64,000 nucleotides of DNA from Bacteroides sp. Lineage in GTDB: Bacteria > Bacteroidota > Bacteroidia > Bacteroidales > Muribaculaceae. The stretch is from NCBI GenBank assembly GCA_014802435.1, contig JAAVCG010000005.1, forward strand, positions 186,001-250,000, written 5' to 3'. Below the pieces are notes generated by a model. It saw only the letters and a program-made list of their open reading frames with translations, was not told the origin of the DNA and did no database searches. The position numbers and the translations under genes were made by a program. Of this stretch, positions 41,324 through 49,894 are shown piece by piece (within the stretch, counting starts at the first letter, position 1; every line of letters starts with the position of its first letter).

Positions 41324-41363
41324 AGCTTTCACTTTGTTTTGGTGAAAGCTTTTGCTATCTTTG
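41324..41363 (+). promoter_or_regulatory. Promoter/operator of WYL regulator
   Basis: Palindrome AGCTTTCAC-TTTGTTTTG-GTGAAAGCT (41324-41350) overlaps -33 TTTG (41333-41336); -7 TATCTTTG (41356-41363), 19-bp spacing. Confidence 0.7.
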
Positions 41364-41390
41364 CAGTGTAATTTTAATTAAAACATTGTT

Positions 41391-42296
41391 ATGAATAATC
41401 AGGGTTATCGTTTTGCGAGGCTTTTGTGGCTTTATGGTGAGATTGCGGCTAAAGGGCCGATTTCTTTTAAGCAGATTGATGAGGATTGGCAGCGGTCGTC
41501 ATTGAATCGTGATGGCGAGAGGTTTCATCATCGAACGTTTGAGAATCATCGCAAGGATGTTGAGGATCTATTTAACGTCATCATTGAGTGTGACCGCGCC
41601 ACGAATTTCTATTCGCTTGCTCCGGGGTCAGTGCCTGATTTCGGACGCTCTACGATGGAGATGCTGAATGTGGCGCTCCTCTTTAACCGGGTGCAGACTA
41701 ATCCGCAGATGACCCGCTTCATCCGCCCGGAGGAATCGATGGAGGATTCTTCGCTGCTGTTTATGGCTACGGATGCAATTGCCGAAGGACGCGAACTGCG
41801 TCTGCGGTATCGCCATAATTATGACCCGAATCGCGAGGAGGCTTATACGGTCAAACCCATTGCCGTCAAGCAATTCCGCCGCCGATGGTATATCATAGCC
41901 GAGCTTCCTGACGGGTCAACCTATAGTTTCCCGCTTGACCGCATACTTTTGATGAAGAAAGGTGATAAAACTACTCTCTCGTCATTTGATGTTGACGGTC
42001 TGTTTGCCGACTCTTTCGGCATTATTCGCGAAAAAGATGTTCAGCCGGAAAGCATTGTCCTCAAAGTGGAGCGCGAGCAGGCTAATTACTTCCTCTCTCA
42101 GCCGCTTCACAGCTCTCAGAAAGTCATGAGCGAGACTGCCGATACTGTAACTTTCAGTCTGCACCTTTGTCCGACATATGACTTCATCATGGAGATTCTA
42201 TCCCATGGCCCGAAGGTAGAGGTTCTCGCGCCCCAATCTCTCCGCAATCAAATCAAACAAATAATCACCCAACTCTCAAAAATCTACTCAAAATGA
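41391..42296 (+). CDS. WYL-domain transcriptional regulator
   Basis: Winged-helix N-terminus; ELRLRYRHNYDPNREEAYTVKPIAVKQFRRRWYIIAEL WYL motif; C-terminal WCX-like extension. Confidence 0.88.
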   Translation: MNNQGYRFARLLWLYGEIAAKGPISFKQIDEDWQRSSLNRDGERFHHRTFENHRKDVEDLFNVIIECDRATNFYSLAPGSVPDFGRSTMEMLNVALLFNRVQTNPQMTRFIRPEESMEDSSLLFMATDAIAEGRELRLRYRHNYDPNREEAYTVKPIAVKQFRRRWYIIAELPDGSTYSFPLDRILLMKKGDKTTLSSFDVDGLFADSFGIIREKDVQPESIVLKVEREQANYFLSQPLHSSQKVMSETADTVTFSLHLCPTYDFIMEILSHGPKVEVLAPQSLRNQIKQIITQLSKIYSK

Positions 42297-43474
42297 GCCT
42301 TCCCAGAACTTATCGCACCTATTTTGATCCTCATTGCGCGGAATATAAGTGGGTTTCGGCCGAACAGAAGCTCCTTGAAATTGGTCATGCTGTTATGCAT
42401 GGGTTTGACCTCCATGAGTGTGTCCGCGAAATCCTGCGGAGCCATTCCCACGTATCGGAAGATGACGTCCATTTGGGCGTTTGTGAGCTCATCTCCGCTG
42501 CTACGGGGAATTCTTCCGGGCTGATACTCCTGCGGCGCAATAATACGCTTGATGTTGATATAGACCTCCTGATTGAGTATCTGATGCGCAGATATAGGGT
42601 GAGATTTGCGCCTGATTCCGGTCATTATCTCGCCGATGATACCAATAAATTCTGCCGTCAGGAGCTTGATGAAATCAACGGGTGGAAAGTGGCTGCCGGT
42701 CAGGTTGATTGGCATAACCTCTATAAGTTTGGTAATTTCGTAGCCTTTCCGGGCGATGCCGAATTGATTCGCGAGTATAATCTGCGGGCTGCGGGGCGGA
42801 ACAAAGGCTTCGTGTCACATATCGTTCCCGAACCTTGGTATGGCAATCCCGCGAATGCCCGGGTCATTATTCTCGGTGACGCTCCGCGATATGATGATTT
42901 CGTATCCCGCATTGCCAATCAAGCCTTACGAGACCATCGATTAACTGAGGAAGTAGCTGTCCGTCTTTTTGATGATTTCGGCGGGTGGTGGTTACTTGGT
43001 GGGGGATGTTTTTATGATTCCACATATAATCTCAATGGTTTTGAGCCTCCGATGCATCCCATGGACCTCTATAATTCGCCTACTTATCGCCATTGGCTTG
43101 ACCAGTTCCGCCGTTGGGCTTCATGGTTTAAGATTGATGATCAAGCCGTGATGGATAATGTCGCCGTTATTAATGCGACGGCCTATCTTTCCATTGATGA
43201 TGAGCCGCTGGCGGCCGGATTGTTGCCCTCACATTATTTCCTTCTCCATCTTGTCAATTATATATTCATCAATAATCCTGAAACGATTTTCGTTATTCCT
43301 TCCGAGAGGCTTTATGCCGTTTGGCAAAAAATCCTTGGCGATTCAATGACTTCAATCATGGCCTCTAACAGGGTAATGATTCTCTCAAAGGATAATCCGC
43401 GACTGAATCTTTCGCCCCGGAATTTGTCAGACAAGGAAAAAGATTTGCTGAAACGGCGGATTTCCGGAAAATAA
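42293..43474 (+). CDS. Uncharacterised protein with uracil-DNA-glycosylase-superfamily-like C-terminal half
   Basis: IVPEPWYGNPANARVIILGDAPRYDDF ... VAVINATAYLSIDDE ... ETIFVIPSERLYAVWQKIL; weak motif similarity only. Confidence 0.5.
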   Translation: MSLPRTYRTYFDPHCAEYKWVSAEQKLLEIGHAVMHGFDLHECVREILRSHSHVSEDDVHLGVCELISAATGNSSGLILLRRNNTLDVDIDLLIEYLMRRYRVRFAPDSGHYLADDTNKFCRQELDEINGWKVAAGQVDWHNLYKFGNFVAFPGDAELIREYNLRAAGRNKGFVSHIVPEPWYGNPANARVIILGDAPRYDDFVSRIANQALRDHRLTEEVAVRLFDDFGGWWLLGGGCFYDSTYNLNGFEPPMHPMDLYNSPTYRHWLDQFRRWASWFKIDDQAVMDNVAVINATAYLSIDDEPLAAGLLPSHYFLLHLVNYIFINNPETIFVIPSERLYAVWQKILGDSMTSIMASNRVMILSKDNPRLNLSPRNLSDKEKDLLKRRISGK

Positions 43475-43491
43475 TCCGTAAATTTGCGGTT

Positions 43492-44277
43492 ATGGAACTT
43501 AGAACTCAGGAATTAATCAGATATATTTTGCCTTTGCGCGAGGGCGGCTCCTTGCCCGCTCTGGCCGAGGCTGACGATGGTTTCCGCTATGTGGTGAAAT
43601 TTCGTGGCGCCGGCCATGGCTCCAAGGCTCTGATTGCAGAGCTGATTGGCGGCATGGTGGCCCATAAACTTGGCTTCCGTGTGCCGGAATTGGTTTTCCT
43701 GAACATTGACAGCCGCTTCGGAATCACGGAGCCTGACGAGGAAGTGCAAGACCTTCTGCGCGCCAGCGAGGGCCTCAACCTCGGCCTTCATTTCCTTGAC
43801 CGCGCAATGACGATGGATCCCTCCGTCAATCATGTCGATGCATTGACGGCCTCTAAAATCGTTTGGCTCGATGCCTTCCTGACCAATGTGGACCGCACAC
43901 GGTTAAACACCAATATGCTCATCTGGCATGGCAAGCTTTGGCTGATTGACCATGGCGCCGCGCTTTATTTTCATCATTCGTGGCGCAATCCGGAAGCTGC
44001 CGCGCTTGATCCGTTTCCCTTCATCAAGAATCATGCCTTGCTCCCTTATGCCTCGAAACTTGAGGAAGCGGATAAGCTGATGCGCCAGGCAATCACTCCG
44101 CGCACACTCAATCAGATTGTAGACCTTCTGCCGGATTCCTGGCTGCAGGAGGAGGGTAGGGAGATGTCGCCCGCAGAGGTGCGCGATGTCTACAAGAAAT
44201 TCCTCACGGAGCGACTGAAAAATTCATCCATTTTCGTAAAACAAGCCATCGATGAACGCCGACGCCTTAATTTATGA
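43492..44277 (+). CDS. HipA-like kinase family protein
   Basis: YVVKFRGAGHGSKALIAELIGGMVAHKLGFRVPE; WLDAFLTNVDRTRLNTNMLIWHGKLWLIDHGAAL catalytic loop and D-H-G motif. Confidence 0.82.
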   Translation: MELRTQELIRYILPLREGGSLPALAEADDGFRYVVKFRGAGHGSKALIAELIGGMVAHKLGFRVPELVFLNIDSRFGITEPDEEVQDLLRASEGLNLGLHFLDRAMTMDPSVNHVDALTASKIVWLDAFLTNVDRTRLNTNMLIWHGKLWLIDHGAALYFHHSWRNPEAAALDPFPFIKNHALLPYASKLEEADKLMRQAITPRTLNQIVDLLPDSWLQEEGREMSPAEVRDVYKKFLTERLKNSSIFVKQAIDERRRLNL

Positions 44278-44632
44278 GTATGCCACGGTGCGCTATGTCC
44301 CTGACATTGAGCGCGAGGAGTTTGTCAACGTCGGTCTGCTGATGATGTGCAAGCGTCGGCGCTGGTTTCGCTCGGAGTTTTTGCTCGACGAGGCAAGGCT
44401 TCGCGCCTTTGACCCTGCGGTAGACCTCCCGACGCTTGAAAATCAGCTCAGAATGTTTGCCTCTGATTCTGCGGCCTTGGCCGATTTGCCCGTAGAGGAG
44501 CGCTTCCGCTGGTTTTCAGCCGTCAAGAGCTGCATAATTCAAACCTCGCGCCCTCATCCCGGCCTCATTCCGCCGGAATCATCGCCTGAGGAGACTTTTG
44601 ACCGCCTGTTTGCCGCCCTTGTCAAGCCCTGA
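44252..44632 (+). CDS. DUF3037 family protein
   Basis: YEYATVRYVPDIEREEFVNVGLLMMCKRRRWF; overlaps HipA-like gene end. Confidence 0.85.
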   Translation: MNADALIYEYATVRYVPDIEREEFVNVGLLMMCKRRRWFRSEFLLDEARLRAFDPAVDLPTLENQLRMFASDSAALADLPVEERFRWFSAVKSCIIQTSRPHPGLIPPESSPEETFDRLFAALVKP

Positions 44633-44706
44633 TTTTTTGAATTAATTTATATGTTGAAAAATCTTTTTGGAAATGTCGGGGATTATGCGTAAATTTGCAT
44701 CCCGTT

Positions 44707-46170
44707 ATGAAGAACGGATTCAACAACGAAAAGTATCTGCGGATTCAGTCAGAACACATCCGCGAGCGCATTGCGCAATTTGGTAATAAACTCTATCTGG
44801 AGCTTGGCGGCAAGCTCTTTGATGACTATCACGCCAGCCGTGTCCTTCCCGGCTTTCAGCCTGACAGCAAGCTGAGGATGTTTTCTCAGCTCAAGGACCA
44901 GGCCGAAATAGTCATAGTCATCAGCGCTGAGGATATTGAAAAAAATAAGGTCAGAGGCGACCTTGGCATCACTTATGATGAAGATGTCTTGCGCCTGCGC
45001 CGTGAGTTTATCAATCGCGGATTTATGGTTGGCTCCGTTGTCGTAACCCACTATGACGGACAGAAGAGCGCCGATGCATTCCGTCAGCGCCTCGAACGTC
45101 AGGGAATCACCACTTATGTCCACTATCTCATTGACGGCTATCCCGCTAATGTTGACCTCATTGCCTCTGATGAAGGCTTCGGCAAGAATGACTATGTCGA
45201 GACCTCCCGCCCGCTGGTAATCGTGACGGCTCCCGGCCCCGGCAGCGGCAAAATGGCCGTTTGTCTCAGTCAGCTCTATAACGAAAACAAGCGCGGAATC
45301 GAGGCCGGATATGCCAAGTTTGAAACCTTCCCCGTTTGGTCACTGCCCCTGAAACACCCCGTCAATATTGCCTATGAGGCTGCGACGGCTGACCTTAACG
45401 ACGTCAATATGATTGACCCGTTCCACTTGGAGGCTTACGGCAAGACGGCGATTAACTATAACCGCGACATTGAAATCTTCCCGGTGCTGAACGCCCTGTT
45501 TGAAGGAATCTATGGTGAGAATCCATATAAATCGCCAACTGATATGGGCGTCAACATGGTAGGCTTCTGCATTGATGATGACGAAGTGTGCTCTTCAGCC
45601 TCAAAGATGGAAATCATCCGCCGATATTATGACGCGCTAAACCGTCTGGCTATGGGTGAGGCCGCCGATGCCGAAGTCAATAAGATAGCTTTGCTCTTCA
45701 AGCAGGCCAAGATTGACGTTTCCTATCGTCGCCCCGTTGCCGCCGCCAAGGAGCGCGCCGAACAGTCAGGCAAACCCTCATCAGCCATCGAGCTGGCCGA
45801 CGGAACTATCATCACTGCCGAGTCAGGCGATCTGCTAGGTCCCAGCGCCGCGCTCATCCTCAATGCCATCAAGCATCTTGCCGGAATAGACCATAGTGTC
45901 AAGCTCATTCCGCAGGAGATGATCGAGCCGATTCAGTTCACCAAAATTAACTATCTCCGCAGTCAGAATCCGCGTCTGCATACGGATGAAGTCCTCGTGG
46001 CCCTCTCCGTCGTCTCCACCCGCGATGAAAACTGCCGTCGCGCCCTTGCCAAGCTTCCGGAGCTTCAAGGCTGCCAGGTTCATTCTACGGTGATGCTCGG
46101 CGAGGTTGACCGCAAAATCTTCAAGAAGCTCGGAGTAGGCCTCACCTGCGACCCCATCCGCAAAAAATAA
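44707..46170 (+). CDS. DUF1846 family protein
   Basis: KYLRIQSEHIRERIAQFGNKLYLELGGKLFDDYHASRVLPGF; start moved from TTG 44695 to ATG 44707. Confidence 0.9.
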   Translation: MKNGFNNEKYLRIQSEHIRERIAQFGNKLYLELGGKLFDDYHASRVLPGFQPDSKLRMFSQLKDQAEIVIVISAEDIEKNKVRGDLGITYDEDVLRLRREFINRGFMVGSVVVTHYDGQKSADAFRQRLERQGITTYVHYLIDGYPANVDLIASDEGFGKNDYVETSRPLVIVTAPGPGSGKMAVCLSQLYNENKRGIEAGYAKFETFPVWSLPLKHPVNIAYEAATADLNDVNMIDPFHLEAYGKTAINYNRDIEIFPVLNALFEGIYGENPYKSPTDMGVNMVGFCIDDDEVCSSASKMEIIRRYYDALNRLAMGEAADAEVNKIALLFKQAKIDVSYRRPVAAAKERAEQSGKPSSAIELADGTIITAESGDLLGPSAALILNAIKHLAGIDHSVKLIPQEMIEPIQFTKINYLRSQNPRLHTDEVLVALSVVSTRDENCRRALAKLPELQGCQVHSTVMLGEVDRKIFKKLGVGLTCDPIRKK

Positions 46171-46243
46171 TTTGCCAAATAAGGTTAAAATGTTGCAAAT
46201 GTAATATATTTATATTATCTTTGTGGCCTAAAATATTACTATT

Positions 46244-46498
46244 ATGGATGTCGCATTAAAAAAGATTCAGAGTTTCCGCTTGTCAATAGATCTTATTGAA
46301 AGGCTGAAAAAGATGGCCAAACTTCAAAATAGAAGTCTCAATAACTTTGTTGAGACTGTGCTTTTGGATGTTGCTTTTCATGTACCCAATGCCGAGACTA
46401 TCTCGGCAATGAATGAGGCGGAAAGCGGTTCGTTAAGAAATGAGCCGGAACTTGATCTTTCATCCATTGAGGCAATGGAGAAATCAATGGGATTATGA
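46244..46498 (+). CDS. Antitoxin-like ribbon-helix-helix protein
   Basis: 84 aa; SFRLSIDLIERLKKMAKLQNRSLNNFVETVLLDV; overlaps toxin start. Confidence 0.7.
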   Translation: MDVALKKIQSFRLSIDLIERLKKMAKLQNRSLNNFVETVLLDVAFHVPNAETISAMNEAESGSLRNEPELDLSSIEAMEKSMGL

Positions 46499-46767
46499 AA
46501 AAGCTTAAGCCCACTTCCCAATATAAGAAGGACTATAAGCGTTTTCGTAGAGATCCTAAAAAGGTCAATAAGCTTTTTGAAATTTTAACGCTTTTACAGC
46601 AGGGAAAGCCTATTCCACCGGAGCATAGGCCTCATATGCTTACGGGTAATTATGCCGGACATATGGAATGCCATATTGAAGGAGATTTTTTGCTTATATG
46701 GTTTGATCCGAATAGTGATGAGATCAGTTTGGTGCGTCTGGGCTCACATTCGGAGCTTTTTAGATAA
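46495..46767 (+). CDS. YafQ-family type II toxin (mRNA interferase)
   Basis: SQYKKDYKRFRRDPKKVNKL; PPEHRPHMLTGNYAGHMECHIEGDFLLIWFDPNSDEISLVRLGSHSELF. Confidence 0.9.
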   Translation: MKKLKPTSQYKKDYKRFRRDPKKVNKLFEILTLLQQGKPIPPEHRPHMLTGNYAGHMECHIEGDFLLIWFDPNSDEISLVRLGSHSELFR

Positions 46768-46831
46768 TTTGCCCAGAAATTTAGGGGGCGGGATTGTCGG
46801 AGGGAGTCCGATGATTCCGCTCTTTTTTTTG

Positions 46832-46893
46832 TTGGTAAAATGATAATTTTTTACCAAAATATTTTGTTGGTAAAAATAAAACTCGTAACTTTG
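46832..46893 (+). promoter_or_regulatory. Operator/promoter of Y-family polymerase
   Basis: TTGGTAAAA (46832-46840), TTTTACCAA (46849-46857), TTGGTAAAA (46867-46875); -33 TTTG 46863-46866, -7 TAACTTTG 46886-46893. Confidence 0.65.
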
Positions 46894-46917
46894 CATTATT
46901 ACAACATTATTGTAAAT

Positions 46918-48375
46918 ATGCAAATGGATGAGAAACAATATATTGCCATTGATTTGAAGTCGTTTTATGCTTCGGTGGAGTGTGTGGAGCGCGGAATGGA
47001 CCCGCTTGACACGTGTCTCGTAGTGGCCGATGCTTCGCGAACCAACAAGACTATCTGTCTGGCCGTGTCGGCTGCCCTCAAGACTTTCAAGACCGGCGGC
47101 CGCCCCAGGCTATTTGAGCTTGAGCAGAAAGTCAGAGAGGTTAACCGGCAGCGTAATGGGTGGCGTAAGTCTATTTCATTAAAGGAATTAACGGAAAAAC
47201 CTCAACTAAAGGTTGATTATATTGTTGCTCCTCCGCGCATGAGCCGCTACCTGGAGTATAGCCATACGATTGAGCAGATTTATCAGCGCTATGTCTCCCC
47301 GGACGATCTTTATGCCTATTCCGTTGACGAAGTTTTCATTGACGCTACGCCATATCTGAAACTCTATGGGACATCAGCTGTTGAGCTGGCGCGCAGGATT
47401 GTTGGCGACATTGCTGCATCGACGGGAATTACGGCTACGGCCGGGGTGGGGACCAATATGTACTTATGTAAAATTGCCATGGATATTATGGCAAAAAAAA
47501 TGCCGGCTGACGAGAACGGAGTGCGTGTGGCCCGGCTGGATGAAACGTCTTATCGGGAGCTCCTGTGGGACCATCAGCCGCTGACTGATTTTTGGCGCTT
47601 AGGTCCGGGGACGGCCCGGCGTTTGGCTCAGTTTGGAATGTTTACGATGGGCGACATTGCCCGCTGTTCAATTGATAATGAGGAGCTGCTGTATCGTCAG
47701 TTTGGCGTCAATGCCGAGTTTTTGATTGACCATGCATGGGGATATGAACCCGTGACCATGGCCGAGGTGAAGGCCTATAAGCCGGCAACTCACTCCCTCT
47801 CGAATGGTCAGGTGCTGACGGAAGCGTATCCGGCCGACCGGGCACGCATCGTTGCCCTGGAGATGATTGACAGCTTGTCGCTTAAACTGATTGACCATCA
47901 GCTGCTGACTGACCAGATTACACTCACCATCAGTTATGACCATGAGAACATTCTCAATCCGGACATCCGCGCCCGCTATTCCGGCAAGATTAAGACTGAC
48001 CATTACGGGCGCCCTGTGCCGGTACATTCGCATGGAACCTCAAATTTTCCGCGGCCAACGTCGGCCGGCTCGGAATTGGGAAAAGCCCTCGGTGAACTCT
48101 TTGACCGCATTGTCAATCCCCTGCTGCTCATCCGGCGGCTGACCATAGGGCTTCATCGGCTGACGTCGGAGGCCGATGCCCCGCCGGCTCAGCTTGAACT
48201 CTTTGTTGACTATGACGAGCTGACCTCACGCAGCGAGCGGGAGCGCCGCCGCCAGGAGGCTATTTTAGGCATTAAGAAGCAATTTGGCAAAAACGCTATT
48301 CTGACCGGACTGAACTATGCCGACGGAGCCACGCAGCGTCAGCGTAATTCCCAGATTGGAGGACACAAGGCATGA
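46918..48375 (+). CDS. Y-family DNA polymerase (UmuC/DinB-like)
   Basis: YIAIDLKSFYASVECVERGMDPL; YSVDEVFIDATPYL; GITATAGVGTNMYLCKIAMDIMAKK. Confidence 0.92.
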   Translation: MQMDEKQYIAIDLKSFYASVECVERGMDPLDTCLVVADASRTNKTICLAVSAALKTFKTGGRPRLFELEQKVREVNRQRNGWRKSISLKELTEKPQLKVDYIVAPPRMSRYLEYSHTIEQIYQRYVSPDDLYAYSVDEVFIDATPYLKLYGTSAVELARRIVGDIAASTGITATAGVGTNMYLCKIAMDIMAKKMPADENGVRVARLDETSYRELLWDHQPLTDFWRLGPGTARRLAQFGMFTMGDIARCSIDNEELLYRQFGVNAEFLIDHAWGYEPVTMAEVKAYKPATHSLSNGQVLTEAYPADRARIVALEMIDSLSLKLIDHQLLTDQITLTISYDHENILNPDIRARYSGKIKTDHYGRPVPVHSHGTSNFPRPTSAGSELGKALGELFDRIVNPLLLIRRLTIGLHRLTSEADAPPAQLELFVDYDELTSRSERERRRQEAILGIKKQFGKNAILTGLNYADGATQRQRNSQIGGHKA

Positions 48376-48488
48376 ACGCGAAGTATGCTGATATAATCAA
48401 TCGGGCACCCGTGCGCCCCCGCGGACGGCAACCGCAGCCTCCAATGGCTCGGGCGGCCCAGTTTGCCCCGTTTGCAGCCCTTAAATAA
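48372..48488 (+). CDS. 38-aa mini-ORF with YolD-like RAAQFAPFAAL motif
   Basis: MNAKYADIINRAPVRPRGRQPQPPMARAAQFAPFAALK*; ATGA overlap with polymerase; absent from ORF track because of length. Confidence 0.65.
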   Translation: MNAKYADIINRAPVRPRGRQPQPPMARAAQFAPFAALK

Positions 48489-48568
48489 TGCTGAAAGTTT
48501 TCTAAATTCTAAAAATTTTATTTAAAATTGGGTTTTATTAAGTAAATCAGGGGGGATTAGTTCATTTT

Positions 48569-48585
48569 TTGGCATTAAATTTGCA
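48569..48585 (+). promoter_or_regulatory. Candidate sigma-54 (-24/-12) promoter of HtrA-like gene
   Basis: TTGGCATT-AAAT-TTGCA, N4 spacing; embedded TAAATTTG is an alternative -7 box. Confidence 0.4.
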
Positions 48586-48623
48586 ACGTCAAACTTCAAA
48601 AAAATCAAACAGGACTAATCATT

Positions 48624-49670
48624 ATGAACGTTAAAAGCTTCTTATTAATCTCGCTTGCAACCCTGACGGCTTGCAATGCCAATTCTTCCGCTCCGTTAGA
48701 CTTTACGGAGGCGGCAGAAAGCAGCGTCAACGGAGTGGTTTCCATTAAAAGTTACGCGACAGCCTATGAGTATGCGCCCTCTGACCCTCTGCTCGAGTTT
48801 TTCTTCGGACGTCAGCCTCAGCGCACAATTCCCCATGAGCAGCAACTTGGTCTCGGCTCAGGAGTGATTCTGTCAGACGACGGATATTTGGTTACAAATA
48901 ATCATGTCATTGACAAGGCGCGGCGCCTGGAGGTGACGCTCAATGATAACCGTACGTTTGAGGCCGAAGTGATTGGGCGCGACCCGATGACCGACCTCGC
49001 TCTGCTGAAAATCGATGCCCATGACCTCCCTGTGATTCCTATCGGTAACAGCGATGAGCTCAAAGTTGGCGAATGGGTGCTCGCCGTTGGTAATCCTTTC
49101 GGCTTTACGTCGACCGTGACTGCGGGCATCGTGTCGGCCAAGGCGCGGTCAATCTCCTCAGCAACGGGAGTGCGCACAATGACTCTTGACAGCTTCATTC
49201 AGACAGATGCCGCCGTCAATCCCGGTAATTCCGGAGGAGCTCTGGTCAATACCCGAGGCGAACTCGTCGGAATCAATACGGCCATTTATTCTCAAACTGG
49301 CAGCTATTCCGGCTATTCATTTGCAATTCCTTCGTCGGTGGTGACAAAGGTGGTTGCCGACCTGAAGGACTATGGCAAGGTTCAGCGCGCGGTTCTCGGA
49401 GTGTCCATCCGCGAGCTGGATGCCAAACTCATCGGCCAATTGAACCTTGAGGGAATTAATGGCGGCATCCTCATCATGGAGGTGCAGCCTCAATCAGCGG
49501 CTGAAGCAGCCGGACTCTCTCAGGGCGACGTTATCATTGAGTTGAATTCCACTCCAATCACTACTTATGCCCAGCTTCAGGAGCAGATGGCTCTGCTGCG
49601 CCCCGGTGATTTGATTGAAATCATTTATTTGCGTGATAATTCCCGCCGAAAAACTTCCTCTCGGCTATAA
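48624..49670 (+). CDS. HtrA/DegQ-type serine protease with PDZ domain
   Basis: SGVILSDDGYLVTNNHVID, DPMTDLALLKI, TDAAVNPGNSGGALVNTRGELVGINTAI, PDZ C-terminus. Confidence 0.93.
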   Translation: MNVKSFLLISLATLTACNANSSAPLDFTEAAESSVNGVVSIKSYATAYEYAPSDPLLEFFFGRQPQRTIPHEQQLGLGSGVILSDDGYLVTNNHVIDKARRLEVTLNDNRTFEAEVIGRDPMTDLALLKIDAHDLPVIPIGNSDELKVGEWVLAVGNPFGFTSTVTAGIVSAKARSISSATGVRTMTLDSFIQTDAAVNPGNSGGALVNTRGELVGINTAIYSQTGSYSGYSFAIPSSVVTKVVADLKDYGKVQRAVLGVSIRELDAKLIGQLNLEGINGGILIMEVQPQSAAEAAGLSQGDVIIELNSTPITTYAQLQEQMALLRPGDLIEIIYLRDNSRRKTSSRL

Positions 49671-49833
49671 GACCCCGTTCGCCAATATTTGTTAAAGCCG
49701 AGGCGGCCAATTCGTCACGCATCTGCGTCCGCTTGTTTCGGTCACGATGGGACCCTATCGCTCCCTCACTGCGCGCACACAGCTGCATAGCGCTTGACCG
49801 CCTCAGCTTTGACAAATATTGGGAAACCGGGTC
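49671..49833. repeat. 163-bp element bounded by 36-bp imperfect inverted repeats
   Basis: gaccccgttcgccaatatttgttaaagccgaggcgg (49671-49706) / ccgcctcagctttgacaaatattgggaaaccgggtc (49798-49833), 31/36 complementary. Confidence 0.65.
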
Positions 49834-49834
49834 T

Positions 49835-49877
49835 AAAAAAAAGAAGCGCTCCGGATTGGCCGGGGCGCTTCTTTTTT
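49835..49877. terminator. Bidirectional terminator
   Basis: aaaaaaaagaagcgctccgg...ccggggcgcttctttttt. Confidence 0.85.
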
Positions 49878-49894
49878 CTGGCTATAATGAGATT

